64,000 nucleotides of DNA, from assembly GCF_048771995.1 (NCBI RefSeq), contig NC_133063.1, forward strand, positions 29,231,810 through 29,295,809, given 5' to 3'. The stretch comes from Taeniopygia guttata. Taxonomy: Eukaryota > Chordata > Aves > Passeriformes > Estrildidae. Made by a program: the position numbers and the translations under genes. Below, in pieces: positions 1-13,000 of the stretch; the stretch's first letter is position 1; each line of letters starts with the position of its first letter. The notes beneath the pieces were generated by a model. The model was given only the letters and a program-made list of their open reading frames with translations. It was not told the origin of the DNA and did no database searches.

Positions 1-2253
1 TATGACTGAGGCCAGAAATTATAACAGAATAATACTTTGAAATTATCACAGGTTTGTGTTGATGAATCTCCATTTTCCAAATAAGCAAGCTGTATCAATA
101 TGTACCAAATCAATAATAAGAAAGAATTTGTTACTCTTTGACTGGACTGTGAAGATAATTCTACACTGACATAGTTTACTTTGTTTTAGTATCTGCATTT
201 GGTTATCTACCACTTAAATTGCAAATGTTTACACTTTTTTTTCTGGAGATATCGGCCCTTGCAGGAGACCCAACTCTTTCAGATATTGCGCACTCTGCAT
301 TATGATCAGGCACACCATGCTATCCAAAGGGGAAAACTTCAAATCAGAGGCAAACAATGGATTATCTTGTTGTACTTTTCATGGGTATTTGTGGAAGTAG
401 GGATAAAAAAAATCTGTAGTTTTTAAATGCAAAAAGAGGCAATGGCCAGATTCCTACATGTCCACCAGTAAAACTGTTGTGCTGCTGCACAGACAGACGA
501 GCTGTGACACCAAACTGCTCATAGTTGAGAAAGGTACTTGCCATTACTAGAAAAAGTCAGTCTTCATGCTGGCTAGATCTGCCTGTCCTAAAACAGCTTC
601 AGCAAGTCAATGGAATCACATCCATCTGGTGTCCTACAGAGATCTGGTGTCGTGGCGCTTCCCCAAGTCCAGGTACCAAATGTTGCTCCATATCAGACAG
701 AGAAGGGCAGATAAGCCATGACCCCATAACCAAACACCATTTGTTGTGATCCACTGTACCTCTGACACATGTGGAATGAGAAGAACCAGCTCAGAAATCA
801 AGAGAAAAAAGGGTGCACCTGGCTAAAGGTCTGGCTAAAAGAGCTGGCCCTCAGAGCAGAGCCAAGTCTCTCTGTTCCATATACTTTTGCTTGTTTTGCA
901 CCTCTCACACTAAATGGCCACCATCATAAATAACGTCTTTGCTAGAGGAGGAAATGAATTCATATCACTTAATCTCTGGGCACAGGTCTTGTATATTAAT
1001 TTACCAAAAGAAATATTTATGGGACACTCCTAGGAAAATGTATTTGTGAAAAAAACTTCGGTTTTCTTGGATTTGCCTGAATTTTCTTAATTAATTTCTG
1101 GCTCTGTATGAGATCTTAGGGAACAGCTTTCTCTAGGCAGTGATCCCTCTTATGTTTAGGTCTTAAATAAGAAGTATGTGGTGGGACATTCAACACCAAT
1201 TTTCTAATTAGGAGATTAACACATAAAATACGTTTGTCATCCCAGCCTAGTAACCATAACCAGAGACAATGAATAAATGGAAGAGTACGACTGGTACAAT
1301 ATTCATTCAACATATGTGTTCATAGATGATGCCTATGCTCCCCCTAATGTTGATTCACAGGTGTATTTACATTTTGTATCAAGGCCTCAGACTTTCTTCT
1401 TTAGAAGTCTGGACTGTTATAAACTTCCATTTTATCTAGCTCCTCTGAATGTAGTCCTGAAGCAAGGACCTGGCTTAGAAGTATTTTCAGAAAAACTGTA
1501 CTTTTGATTATGTGATTTACCTACTAAGACAATTCCAGAAATGATGTCCTTCATAAAACTGACTGATTGATGTCTGTGTTAACTCAGATCAAGCATTCAA
1601 AGGTGAATATGTGCTTGTGCTACTGCATTTTTTCTGCACTCTACATTTACTCACGTGCATGCGAGGGCATCTCCTTTGTTTTGGAGCTGTAGTGTCCTCT
1701 ATGGAAAGCTGGAAGGCAGAGTAATAAATGCATGTATGTGTTATTATGTCAGCACTCTCAAAGAAATGCTCAGAATAGTTTCTACACTGTAGGGATTTGA
1801 ATCCAAGGACCACCTACCCTTGTCAGTGCAGAGCTGGGAGCAGGTCATCCAGCTTTAGTGACTATCTGTGGAAACCTTACCTACCCAGCCATTTCAGCCA
1901 GGCAATTAGGCTTCCAAGCTGAGTTTGGAGATACTTTAAATCTAGGGAAGAGCCAGATTAGTCTTAATTAAATGTACCTTTGAACTCATGGAATGAGATA
2001 GTAAGTATCGAAGTTTCTAACACAAGGGGGGAAAAAAAATCAAGGTGGGAACGTGGTTGTCCTGAGTAACACAAATTAATGCCTAAAAGTCTGTCCCAAA
2101 GCAATGTCTTTTTCATTCTGTAGTTATATTCAGCTGTGACTGTTGAATCCTATAGACTCAGCCTGCAGGTGCTAAAATCTTTGTCTTACATTCTTACTGG
2201 CTGCATTCCTATTGTTTGCACAAAAGCAGAGTTTATGTTAATGCCCAGATAGT

Positions 2254-2281
2254 TAAAAGAAAAAAAAAAAAAAAAAGAAAA
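2254..2281. repeat. A-rich run
   Basis: Nearly pure poly-A of about 28 bases with two G interruptions. No retroposon body is recognised on its 5' side. Confidence 0.85.
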
Positions 2282-3956
2282 GTGTAGTGATCAGTATCCA
2301 TCATCTTTCCAACTGCCTTGTCACTACATCAATTAATACAATTGAGCAAAAAATGTCACAAGCCCAGTGGAAAAACCTTTACACAGCCTTTCAGGGGGAA
2401 GTTTACTCCCAGCTTTTTTCCTTTGCATTAGCTCCTGTCATCCACAAAACAACAGAACCCAGTGGTGTCAATTATATTTGATTGACTGAGTAAAGCACAC
2501 ACACAAATAAGCAAAAACAATGGACACAAAAATCTATATATGACTCCCCTTGTCAGTGAGAATGCTTGTCTTCTCCATTTTCATGCTGCACGGTGTCCTG
2601 CTGCTACAGGCTTAAATGTTTCCTTCAGCCCCCAAACTATCACCAATTAAGTTAGCAGGGTCTTCAAAGGTGTCAAATGACTCCCTGGGCAATTGGCTGT
2701 AACTGCTGTTCAATAAATGAGGTCTAATTTATCAGTTTAACTTCACTTTTATAAACATAATGTCTCCTGGTACCATGTGCCATTTGCTCAGAGTGTGAAG
2801 GGATGCCTGCTACGTTGCATTTTGAAAGTTGGATAAGCTCACGTTAGCAATCACGTGTTTTGTCTGTCATGCCTTTTCTCCCAGTTTGAAAGATGCATTT
2901 GAGTAAAATATGCTTGAGTGGTGTGGACTTGTGCAGTATGGTATCCAAATAAACCACTCATAGAAAAATGTATAAAAGGACTTAAATGCAGCTCGTTGCT
3001 CATTTTGGCATAGGAGGGTTTGATCACACCATAAAATGCAGCCCCATGTTACTTTTTCTGCAATGCTTTTTCATTGATCCTGTGCAGAAACAATGGAATC
3101 TGTGTTGAGGTGTAGGAATTCTGTGGCCATCACAGGAGATGCTTTTTCACAGGATACACTTTTCAAGGAATAAGGTGCAGGGTGGCTAACAATCAACACT
3201 CTAAATGTATTAGGCAGTGTCTCAAAAGGTCAGAAAGGCAGGATAAAAATTTAGGAGATAAAATATGCAGGGTGCAGAACTTTAATGCCAGAAAAGTAGT
3301 GGCTTTCTGGCTTTAGTAAGTAAAGTAAGCTTTCACTATAGACAAAGCTTATGCTAGGAACAAAACTTTCGCTTTCACTTGTGTCAGCATTAATATACAT
3401 CCCTAGTAATGGAAATTCTGGTAACACAGCTTTAATTGAATATTTAAGTAAAACTGAAGTGATACTATTTTGTCATTTAGGGTATTTAAATACATAAAAG
3501 CCAAGATGTTCAGTCAGGCAAAGACATTCTCATGTGAGCTGCTAGTTCAATCCTTTTTCTTCTTTATTCAATCCTACCCTACCCAATACAGCATTTGAAA
3601 CATACGGAAAAGATGCCTTGTTGATGAACTAAAACGTGACACATACTACATTGTCACATCATCAGATAAGATGTAGTGCATTTTCTGTGTAACTTTCTCA
3701 ACTTGCTAACCTTTGTTTTGATCCAAAGGTGTCTGCCACACTCCTAACCTGAAACTGTCTTTCATACAATGTAAGAACCTTAATTTACCATTGAGGTTCA
3801 TTATACTGTTGATATTAGCATGGCACAAAGGAAACATTTTAGACTTTAAGCTTGTAAATAAGACAAGAAGAATCAGTCTGGCAAAAGTCAGAAGGCACTG
3901 CATTTCCCATTCAGAAAGAACATACCATTGAATTAAGCCGTGAAAGCCTTGCCCTC

Positions 3957-4020
3957 AAAAAACAAAACAAAACAAACCAAAACAACAACAAAAAAACCCA
4001 AAAAAACCCCAAAAAACAAA
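3957..4020. repeat. A/C-rich low-complexity tract
   Basis: A 64-base run of AAAAC and AAACCCC-like units without G or T, a low-complexity simple repeat. Confidence 0.85.
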
Positions 4021-4468
4021 GACCCTCAAGAAGGAAAGACATTGCATGAAAGCAAAAGCAAAATATGAAAGTTACCTAATTAGTGAGACTCATAAATCAC
4101 ATATAAAGATTCACCCTATATAACATCAGAATGAGTCAGCAGGAACTCTCTCCACCTCTAAGACACATCGAAGGGATAGGAGAAGAGTGGGATGACTTTG
4201 TAATCTCATTTTACCTGAGCAAATGTCTCAACACTTTTGGACTTCATTTATCTTTAACAAACATTAACATTTCATATGCCTCATATATTCCCAAGAAGTC
4301 TCAACAATTCTTTTACAGTGTTGCTGTACAGTATTTCTGGTCTACTATATTGTCATTGTTTTTTCTTCTTGTCCATGACTGAGGACTGCATTGCAATCTA
4401 TGATCATTGCAATGTCTTTCCCTCTCTCATTTTCAAGTGCAAATTCTCTCTCTTGAAACGGATTTTTT

Positions 4469-4524
4469 TACCAGTACCTATATACCAGTACCAGTACCTA
4501 TCAATCTGTACCAGTACCTATCAC
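4469..4524. repeat. Short tandem/interrupted repeat of CCAGTACCTA
   Basis: The 10-base word CCAGTACCTA occurs at 4,471-4,480, 4,491-4,500 and 4,511-4,520, with a partial copy (CCAGTA) at 4,485, giving a regular 20-base spacing. It is a minisatellite-like array of about three units. Confidence 0.85.
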
Positions 4525-6780
4525 TCTGGCCATTTGTGTTGTGAAGTTTCATTTTGTTTTCATTACTGTAGTGTTCACCATTATTTGGTTATTCTGCAGG
4601 ATGCTCAGACCCCCTTCTGCTGATGCTTCCTCTCAAACCTACACCTTGGACAACTGCAAAGACTGCTTGCTAAGTTATATCACTCCCCATGGTGACTTCT
4701 CAGGCTCTTCAGAAAAGCCCATCCATAACCTTGGAGAAGGTGCTTAACCACCCCCTTTCAAAAGAAACTGCTGCCACCTCATTTTTAGCCAATTATCACC
4801 AGTTTCAAAGCTCTCATGCTACCATCTACCCTACCTGGTGGTTTTTCAAGTTAGAGGATATTAGATGTTTTGCAGAAGTCCAGCTAGCTCTGTTTCATCT
4901 TCTCCACAAAATCAGTTATGGAGGAATGGTATTGAACTTTGGGAGAGTAAGTTGCTTGGATTCTAGATAGAAATTACTAAATATGAACCTGTAAAGTTCA
5001 GTGTGGTATCATATATTCTTATAAACCTTGCCTGACTTGTGAATTTGTTAACCACAACTGTCACACAGAGATTATTTGCTCTGTCTATTTTAAATGGACA
5101 TAGAGCCCAAACAGTTAAATGTAAAATTGAGGTTTACTTATATCTTGGATATGATCCCTTCCCTTAATTTCTTTTTGTATTGGGTCAGCAATGCCATCTG
5201 AATTTTGATCTTGTTAATAAGGAGGAAACTGTGCTGTTGCTCCAGTTAATGGTTCAAGCAAAAAAACGCTTAAAATTTAGATGTTTTAAAAACATAAATC
5301 CTAAATTTTAGATGTTTCAAATTAGATTTTTACTGGTTTTAAAACAGTAAACTCAACTAAAGGGAAAAGTCTTCAAGGCTAGATTTATCTGAAATTTACT
5401 CATACTCAGCTGGAACCAGACATAATCTCAAACTATTCATTGAGCAGTTGTGACAGTGCTATTTACACCAAAAGTAGGTAATAGACCTTATACCCACACA
5501 GTGTCTTTAAACTACAATAAAATGCATCTGTATAATATTCACTCAGAAAACTAGTGTAGGAAGATGAACCACAGAAAGTCTTAAAATAATAAAGCCAAAT
5601 AATGAGTTATTTTTAGAATGTAAGCAAATAGCTGCAGGAGCAGGAGCATTTGGTCAATATAAATTTGGGAATAATTAAAAAGAAACAATCAGGACTATCT
5701 ATACCTGGTGAAGTGCTTTTTCATCCTTCACCTCTCTGAATATAAGGTATGTGTCTGACTAATTTCTTAGTGCTTTTTGATCCGCTTTTCCTTGCCAGGA
5801 AAGGCTTGACAGGCAGGTATAGCTCTTCCTCAATGTCAGGGAGAGAAGTGGTGTTAGCATGTAACAATAAACACTGCATAGTCTTTATTAAAAAAATATG
5901 ATTTATGGAAGCATAGAAGAATGACTTGCAAACAGACAGCTTCAGTTTCCTTCTTGTTTTTGCTCCCCATCTACCTTCTGTCTATTCAAGCTTTTTATGA
6001 TTAAACTCATAAAGGTGCCCATGTGAGTTCATTTCTGCCTAGGGCTGGAGTAGAGCAAGGAAACCTCCTCTGCAGAATGCGAGAAGAAGCACAGCACCTC
6101 CAGTGGGAGGGTGGGCAGTAAACATCTTGATGAAGTATTAAAATGACTCCTGGGCTCCAGGAAGTAGCAAAAGAAGTGACCTTCTGAGACAAGCTTGAGA
6201 GTGCTTTCTGGTATTGCCAGTGACAGCCAGAGTCGGAGTGATTTACTAAAAAAACATAGGCCCTATCTAGTGCACCTTTCAAAACAATAATGACATGATT
6301 AAATAATTTAGTGGTACTAAGGTATTTTTGCTCCTAGTTCAGAGTCAAATACTATGTTGTATTCACAAAGTCGTGCAAGAGTTTTTGCAGCCTGGATGAT
6401 GCTTGAAAGTATTTCTATTTTCTTAACGTGTGAAAAGTGCCATATTAAAAAGAAAAATCAGAATAAATAATCATAAGATTTTATACACACACTCATCTTA
6501 AAGCTGTTAGTAAACACCCAGCAGGATTTATCCAAATTACACAACTCTGCATTCATGACCTGTCTTCTCTTCACTTACATCCTACCCTGTTTTTCCTCAA
6601 GCATGTCACTGAACTCCCATTTGACTACTTTCAGAGGGAGGGCTTTTTTTCCCCAAAAGCCCAACACTCTGTTACCAGCTGTGCTCCTGGCAACCCTGGT
6701 TGACCTTCTGCACCCACCAATGCTATGGGTCTACTGGCATGACTCCTGTCCTGCTGGTAGTATCAAGGAAACTATTGGAA

Positions 6781-6855
6781 TTTTTTTTTTTTTGGTGGAG
6801 TTTTTTTGTTTAGTTAGTTTGTTTTGTTTTTGTCTTTTTGTTTGTTTGTTTTTAG
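6781..6855. repeat. T-rich/TTTG low-complexity tract
   Basis: A T13 run followed by TTTG-rich sequence. It produces a misleading hydrophobic plus-strand open frame across it. Confidence 0.8.
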
Positions 6856-7278
6856 TGAGCACATACCTACATACCCGTCGTGGACTATTGCCCTCTGGAG
6901 TTCAAAGCTGGAATGAGCGTTTTCTCAACGTGTCTTTCAGACGGAAGACTGCACTATTCGCCTCTTTTGCCTCGGCTGAGTGAGTTTACAACTAAGCAGG
7001 CATTTTTCTGACTTTCACTGAGCCTGGTTTACCTGCAGAGACAGCCTTGAAATATTTGCTCCTTGGAATTATTTCTTTTTTTGGGCGGATCAAGCCAGCA
7101 GTGGAGCTTATCCTTGTTCACTACATCGTTAATGCTTATCTCAACCATAGAACTATTTTAAAGACGTTTAGAAGTCTTTGACATTTTTGGATATAAGTGG
7201 TTTCTTGTTCCCACACATTGTCATTCGTTGTGGAAATTATTGCCTTAATAGACAACCACAATCATCACAGCAGGATTT

Positions 7279-7303
7279 GTGTGTGTGTGTATGTGTGTGT
7301 GTG
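7279..7303. repeat. (GT)n microsatellite
   Basis: About 12 GT units interrupted by one AT. Likely length-polymorphic. Confidence 0.9.
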
Positions 7304-10024
7304 AAGACAAGGAACTCACCTATCCTTTCAAAGCAAACTTTCAAGAAATAATATATGAAATTAAATATTTTCTTTAAAAAATCTTGATGTGCTATTGCAT
7401 TCTGTGTAAATTTGACTGTACAGAGCCACAAGGTTTTTTTGTGCTCAGCTGCTCACAAAACTTAAACAGTAACAGCTCTGGTCTAGAAATACAGGTCCAA
7501 GAAAGAATGTCATTTCACTTAGCTTTTTCCATGTCTTATGGAATCATGTAAGTGTGTTAGTGTTCATCTTTGTTCCAGTCTAACAGCATTTGAACCCTTG
7601 ATTGCTTGGAATTATGAAGCTGGGTCCCTTAGGGTTTCCTTGAAACAGATGCCAAGACACAGCACAGAGACCATAAATCTGATAGGGGTGGTAACTGTGC
7701 CAGATACTTTCCTTCTTGGACTACTAAATAAATTAACCAGGAAACACAAATCTGTAGGAAATCATAAACCCGACATTAGCTATTTTTAAATTAAGGTTTG
7801 TTAGGAAAGTGCCACTCCTAGCTCAAGTTTTAAAACACTTTCAGAGTATTTAGAATATACTTAACCATCCTGCAGACTGCCCTCCCAGACTTGGAGATAT
7901 GTTGCCTCTCCTAATTTTCTGCCAGAAATAAACTTTCATTTGCCTTAGCTTTGGTAGGGTTGGCAGGTGGTGAAATTGGGCAACCCACAGCCTGTGCCAT
8001 CAAGGGTCTGTGGTAGTGCAGGCATGAGGGAAGCAAAGTGTCTGATGAAATTTCCTCTGGATAAACAATTTAGACAGTGATCCTGCTGCCCTCAGCATCT
8101 CCACTGAACCAAATGAGACGATTCACAAACAGGCAGCGGGATGTTTAATGTTTAACACATATTGAAATGGTGTTGGAATAGCTGTTCCCTAAAGTCACTG
8201 ATAAGGAATATTTCACTTGACAAGAACAACGTAATATCATCCATGCTTTACTGTGGCATCTGAATAAAATTGCAGGTGGACACTGTTGTTAGCATAGTTC
8301 CTAATGAAGATATACAGGACTCTATATTTGGAGAGTCTGTAACAGGTCTTGTGACAGCTCATGGAGATTTATACTGCAGGACGTCCTCAGGCATCTACTG
8401 GTTTCCCTTCCACAAAGGTATTCCATGGTCCTACAGACTTTGTTCTGATGCATCTCAGGATAGAAGGCTGCTTATTTACTCGTCTAGTGTGAAGTATTAA
8501 CTGATGGCCTTACACTATGTTTTGTCATGCATTAAGCTTTATCCAGTCACTTTAAAAAATTAAGTCCATGCCCATGTATTCTGAATTATTAATAGATATT
8601 TTACCAATAGTAACAGGAACATTTCTTGGCTTAACACCAAAAAAATCAGATTTTAAGAAGCTGAAATACTAATCAATTATGCTCTAGGCTGCCTTGTTTT
8701 TATACTGCATTTTAAAAGTTCTGAAAATGTTTGAATCCCCAAAAGTCTTTTGGAAAAAATGAAATCTTCTTCTCCCAAACCACAGTGTGGTGAAATAAAT
8801 TACTATAATGATTTATGTTTACGGTTTTAGTCAATTCTGATAGAGATTATAGAGACAAAATGACAAACTGCCTTAGAGGTAAACTTAAATCATGTCAGCC
8901 AATCTTTAGTTTTTCCTTACTCTAATTGCTCCTCTTGTTCATTTATCTTCCTAGGCAATCTTTAGAAGAAATACTAGTTTAATCAGTGCATGTGCAAACC
9001 ACCAGAGATAAAAAGTTTAGCCTAATTTGTCTCACTAAATTGTAATGCCTCTAGTAAACAAATCTTTGCTTGAAAGGAAACTAAGAAATCTAAATAAATA
9101 CCCTCCACAAAATGTTTCTCTCCTCTTTGTTACATGTAGTATTGCTGATATTTTATAAACTTTTGCTTTTGATGCAAGCAAAACAAAAACATATGCACTA
9201 TGCTTTTGCAGTTGCATCAGATAGTTGCTTTCAAATATTCATGATAGCTTTTAAGCACAAGTAATTTTATGTTATTACAGAAATGTAATGCAAATAATTA
9301 AATAGCAGAATGAAATACTATATTAAAACAACTGTGCAGTATCTAATCAGAAGAGATTAATTTTAATTTCCTTCTCTATGGTTTTGAAATCAATACAGAA
9401 TTGCAGCTCACAGCATGTAGAATTTCTTAGCTTGGTATAGCTTTATTGCTGTTAATCTTATCTTCCTCACACTCAAGAGAACAGTTTTGCCACTCACTTT
9501 GAGAGAAGTCGCTTCAATCCATTAAGCTCTGCTTCCACAAATGTGGAAGGGCTTGGTATGAAAACACATGCAAGTGTGTGAATCTTTGCCTAGAAGAGAC
9601 AAAGACAACGAACAATCACTGGCTTGAAAGCATCCTAGGAGTAAATTAATTCAGACCACTCTGTTCATTTCTGCAAAGTTAAGGTCCTTGTACACAGACT
9701 GCATTTCTTTAAAATTCCACGGATCTAATTCTCCAACAACATGCGGCTCAATTTTAGAGGACTATTTCAATGGCTACATTTTGGTTGTTTTTCTAAAGAG
9801 GCCTATCATTTGGAGAAATCTCGTTAAAGGGATTTTTGGCCTTATAAGGCTTCCAGGATCCAGACTTTATGGGCAACACAGATTAGGATCTCTCAATAGC
9901 TAGGTTTTTCAAAATACATCTGTGTGTCATTGCTCATAAAACTAATCTCAGCAACTTGAATCAGACCTTATATGTGAGAAAATGAGCACGTATTTTCAAA
10001 TACTTCCTAGACTGGGCCTTAACC

Positions 10025-10078
10025 TTTTTTTTTTTTTTTTTTTTTTTAATGTCTAGAATTTTTTTGTATATATATATC
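10025..10078. repeat. Poly-T run followed by short (TA)n
   Basis: T23 at 10,025-10,047, and a TATATATATATA run at 10,067-10,078. Confidence 0.85.
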
Positions 10079-13000
10079 ACTGCATAAACCTTGCTCCTCT
10101 GCATCCTGATCTACAAGAAGGAGAGACATTTTTAAGCAAAAAGAGTACAGTATCTATAGTAAGGTAATTGGCTGACATATCTTGTTATTACACAGCATCT
10201 TTGCCAAATATATATGCATTACGTGGAAAATTTGCTTTCTTCCTAATTAAGAAATTAGAGAGCAAAGATAAAAGTAGAGCATCTCCATTTCTGGACAACA
10301 GAGACATAACTCATGTCAGATGCTGCAATTCTTATCACTTTCTCATTATGCACATTTATCATGGTCATTCATCTACTTATCAGGTCTGCATGATGGTACA
10401 AACATCAAAAAAGCACAAACAGCCATAAGCCTCTAAAGCAGCATGACTTTGTGCCTGACCTTTGAAAATATATCAAAAACACTTAATGTTCTGTCTCAGA
10501 GACAGCAAATTATGCAAATTTCAAAGATTAAAGACAAGCCTGGAGAATATATATAAAACTCTATTATAAACATGTTTTTAACGGTCCATGTCTCTTTTTT
10601 CCTTGCTTTCCTTGGTAAGCAAGTGTTTTAAATTGCCACTACATTCCCTACTAAAGCAAGTCACAGCTGTGCCAGTTTATACAAACTAAGGATCAAACCC
10701 ATGCTCATTTCTGAAAAATTGTCAGGTCTGGATCCTGTTGATCTAGGGCTTTAAGAGAACCTGACTACACTCTGGGAACAGCACAACTACACCACAGTAG
10801 GAGAAAAGTAGGAGCAGGTTCTCTCCAGTCCCCTCTGTGTGTGGAACCACCACAGCCCTTTTACATGTGTGCAGCAGGGCCTTCACACAGAGGCTTGTAG
10901 CCTGGCTACAGGAGTGACCAGATATAAATAAAGGTTTCCCTCTGTTGACTTTGTCAAGTGATCAGCAGGTTCAATAAATCAGAACCATATTCTCTAAGAA
11001 AACCTAACTCCACTCCCAGAGCACATTGACAAGATGATTTTTATAGCTGTTTTTTGTAAGGGTGACTGTCAGAAGAGCAGTGCACGGGGTATAATTAGGA
11101 AAAACTGGTCTGAGACCTGTTGGTTACTACTACTGGAAGCTAGTGGGAAGCAGAGGAAATGGCTGAGCTTGAGCAAGCTGGTGTCCTTGTATCCACGTTA
11201 TATATCCCTTGACTAGCTGCCAGGGGAATGACAGCTGAGTAAGGGCATCCTGCTTCCTTACCCTGTAAGGTACAGGAAAGGTAATGTGGAATGGTAGAAA
11301 CCACTGAAGAAGACAACTGTCCACCCTTTTGGATTACTCCTCACATCTCAGGATCTCATCTTGGGACCTGGCAGCTAGGGGAATGTGCTAGATACAGGGA
11401 GTTCTCATAGACACTCAGAAATTTTCTGATACATTGCTTCTGAGTACTTTTTTACAAGTTTATCTGAGTGAGAAAGAAGCAACAGAATACTGTCCAAGCA
11501 CTCTTCTTTCAATGAAATTAAACAAGTATGAGTAAGGCACCTGACATGCAACTAATTTCTGTTTTTGGAACAAAGACACACAGTGATTATGAGACCTCAG
11601 ACATAATTTTAGATTTCTAGGTGTGAATTAGAGAATTGAACTGAATGTTGAAAATAATCAAACAAATGTAGGCTTTTTGTGAGATTTTAAAGAATAGATT
11701 ACAGTTTTGCAAAATAATAGGTAGTCTAAATTTTGTGATAATAGTTAATTTAGTTGATTAAAATAAAAGTGCATGTTGCCTACTTACAGCTTTTGCCGTA
11801 AACGTCATATCACTTGACATGCTGTGTGACACCTTCACTAAATGGCTTCTGTATCATACTCATGAGCACCTAAAACATCACAAGAAGTTGGAAGGTGATC
11901 AGACAAGAGCATGCAAGATCTCTTGACTTAAGCACTGCTTTAACTTCCAGGCACTGCAAAAATACATGTGTCCTGGCTGCTTTAGTGTTTAAAGATGTTG
12001 CTCCACAAGTACTTAGCTAAAGGGATGTGTTTGTGGTCCTAAAATAAATAATTTCAGATGGGAACAGTGTCACTAGGAGCTCCAGCTTAGACCCCTTTGA
12101 TGTAGTCTTCTGAAGACATGATATGACACCGAACTCAGCTGTTCTTAGCAGTTCCGCCATGTCATTAAATGATATGAGATGACCCATAATGGAGAGATGA
12201 GGATGGAACAATAAACATGAAGGAAAAAAAGAAGGTAGAGTGGCAATCTTGGAGGAAGGGTAGAGAAAACCTTTCCCCTTTATCCAAGAATCACAGAATG
12301 GTACTTGTCAACATCTCCAGCCTAACAATGCTGCCCTGCAGGAACAACCTTTTTAAGAAAATCCATAACTGTAGAACTATTAAAATTCAGATCTTATTTT
12401 CCTGAAAATTATAGCAAAAGTCCAAATAAAAAGGGTCATGCTTTTGCTATAGGGATGATTGACTATGACAATGCTATTATAATAACATGTAAAATAGGTC
12501 ACAAAAAAACTACCCTTTGGTACATATAATTGCATAAACCTTGATCTCGTAGAATAAGGCTATCAGTGGCAAGAGAAGGCATGCAACAAAAAAGTGCTTA
12601 TGAAAGAAAATCTGTGTTTCTGTTACTGATCCCATGAGACCATGCAGCCCATTGTTTCTGTTTTCACTGAACTCTTGCTGGGGCTCTGCAAGGATTTACA
12701 ACTTTAGCACAGGATAATCAATTCAAATACTCTAAAAGCACAGCTCTAAAACTATCCAATCAAAACCAAACTGACAGTGACAAAGAGATAAAGCGTGTGT
12801 TTGGAAGCTGCACACTGACACTACCAGAACCAGTGAGTGTAGAGGCATTGCGTCACCAGGTAGAATCAAAACATATGGGCAGGAGACAGGCTACTAATGT
12901 GCACAGCAGAAAGAGATTAAAACTGCAAGATGACAGGCTAAACATCACTGTTTTACAGACTGAAGGCTGTGCTGATGGTTAATTACACTGATCCTTTTAT

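Noticed and set aside
6555..6983. 142-codon plus-strand open frame
   Set aside because: It crosses a T/G low-complexity tract that creates a Phe/Leu run. No domain, splice context or recognisable similarity.
8270..8500. 76-codon plus-strand frame with a protein-like composition
   Set aside because: No recognisable family, no clear donor at its end, and it terminates in a plain stop. Insufficient to call.
12286..12340. CR1-like word ATCACAGAATGG
   Set aside because: Only about a dozen bases match the CR1 tail, and the following sequence does not continue the CR1 pattern.
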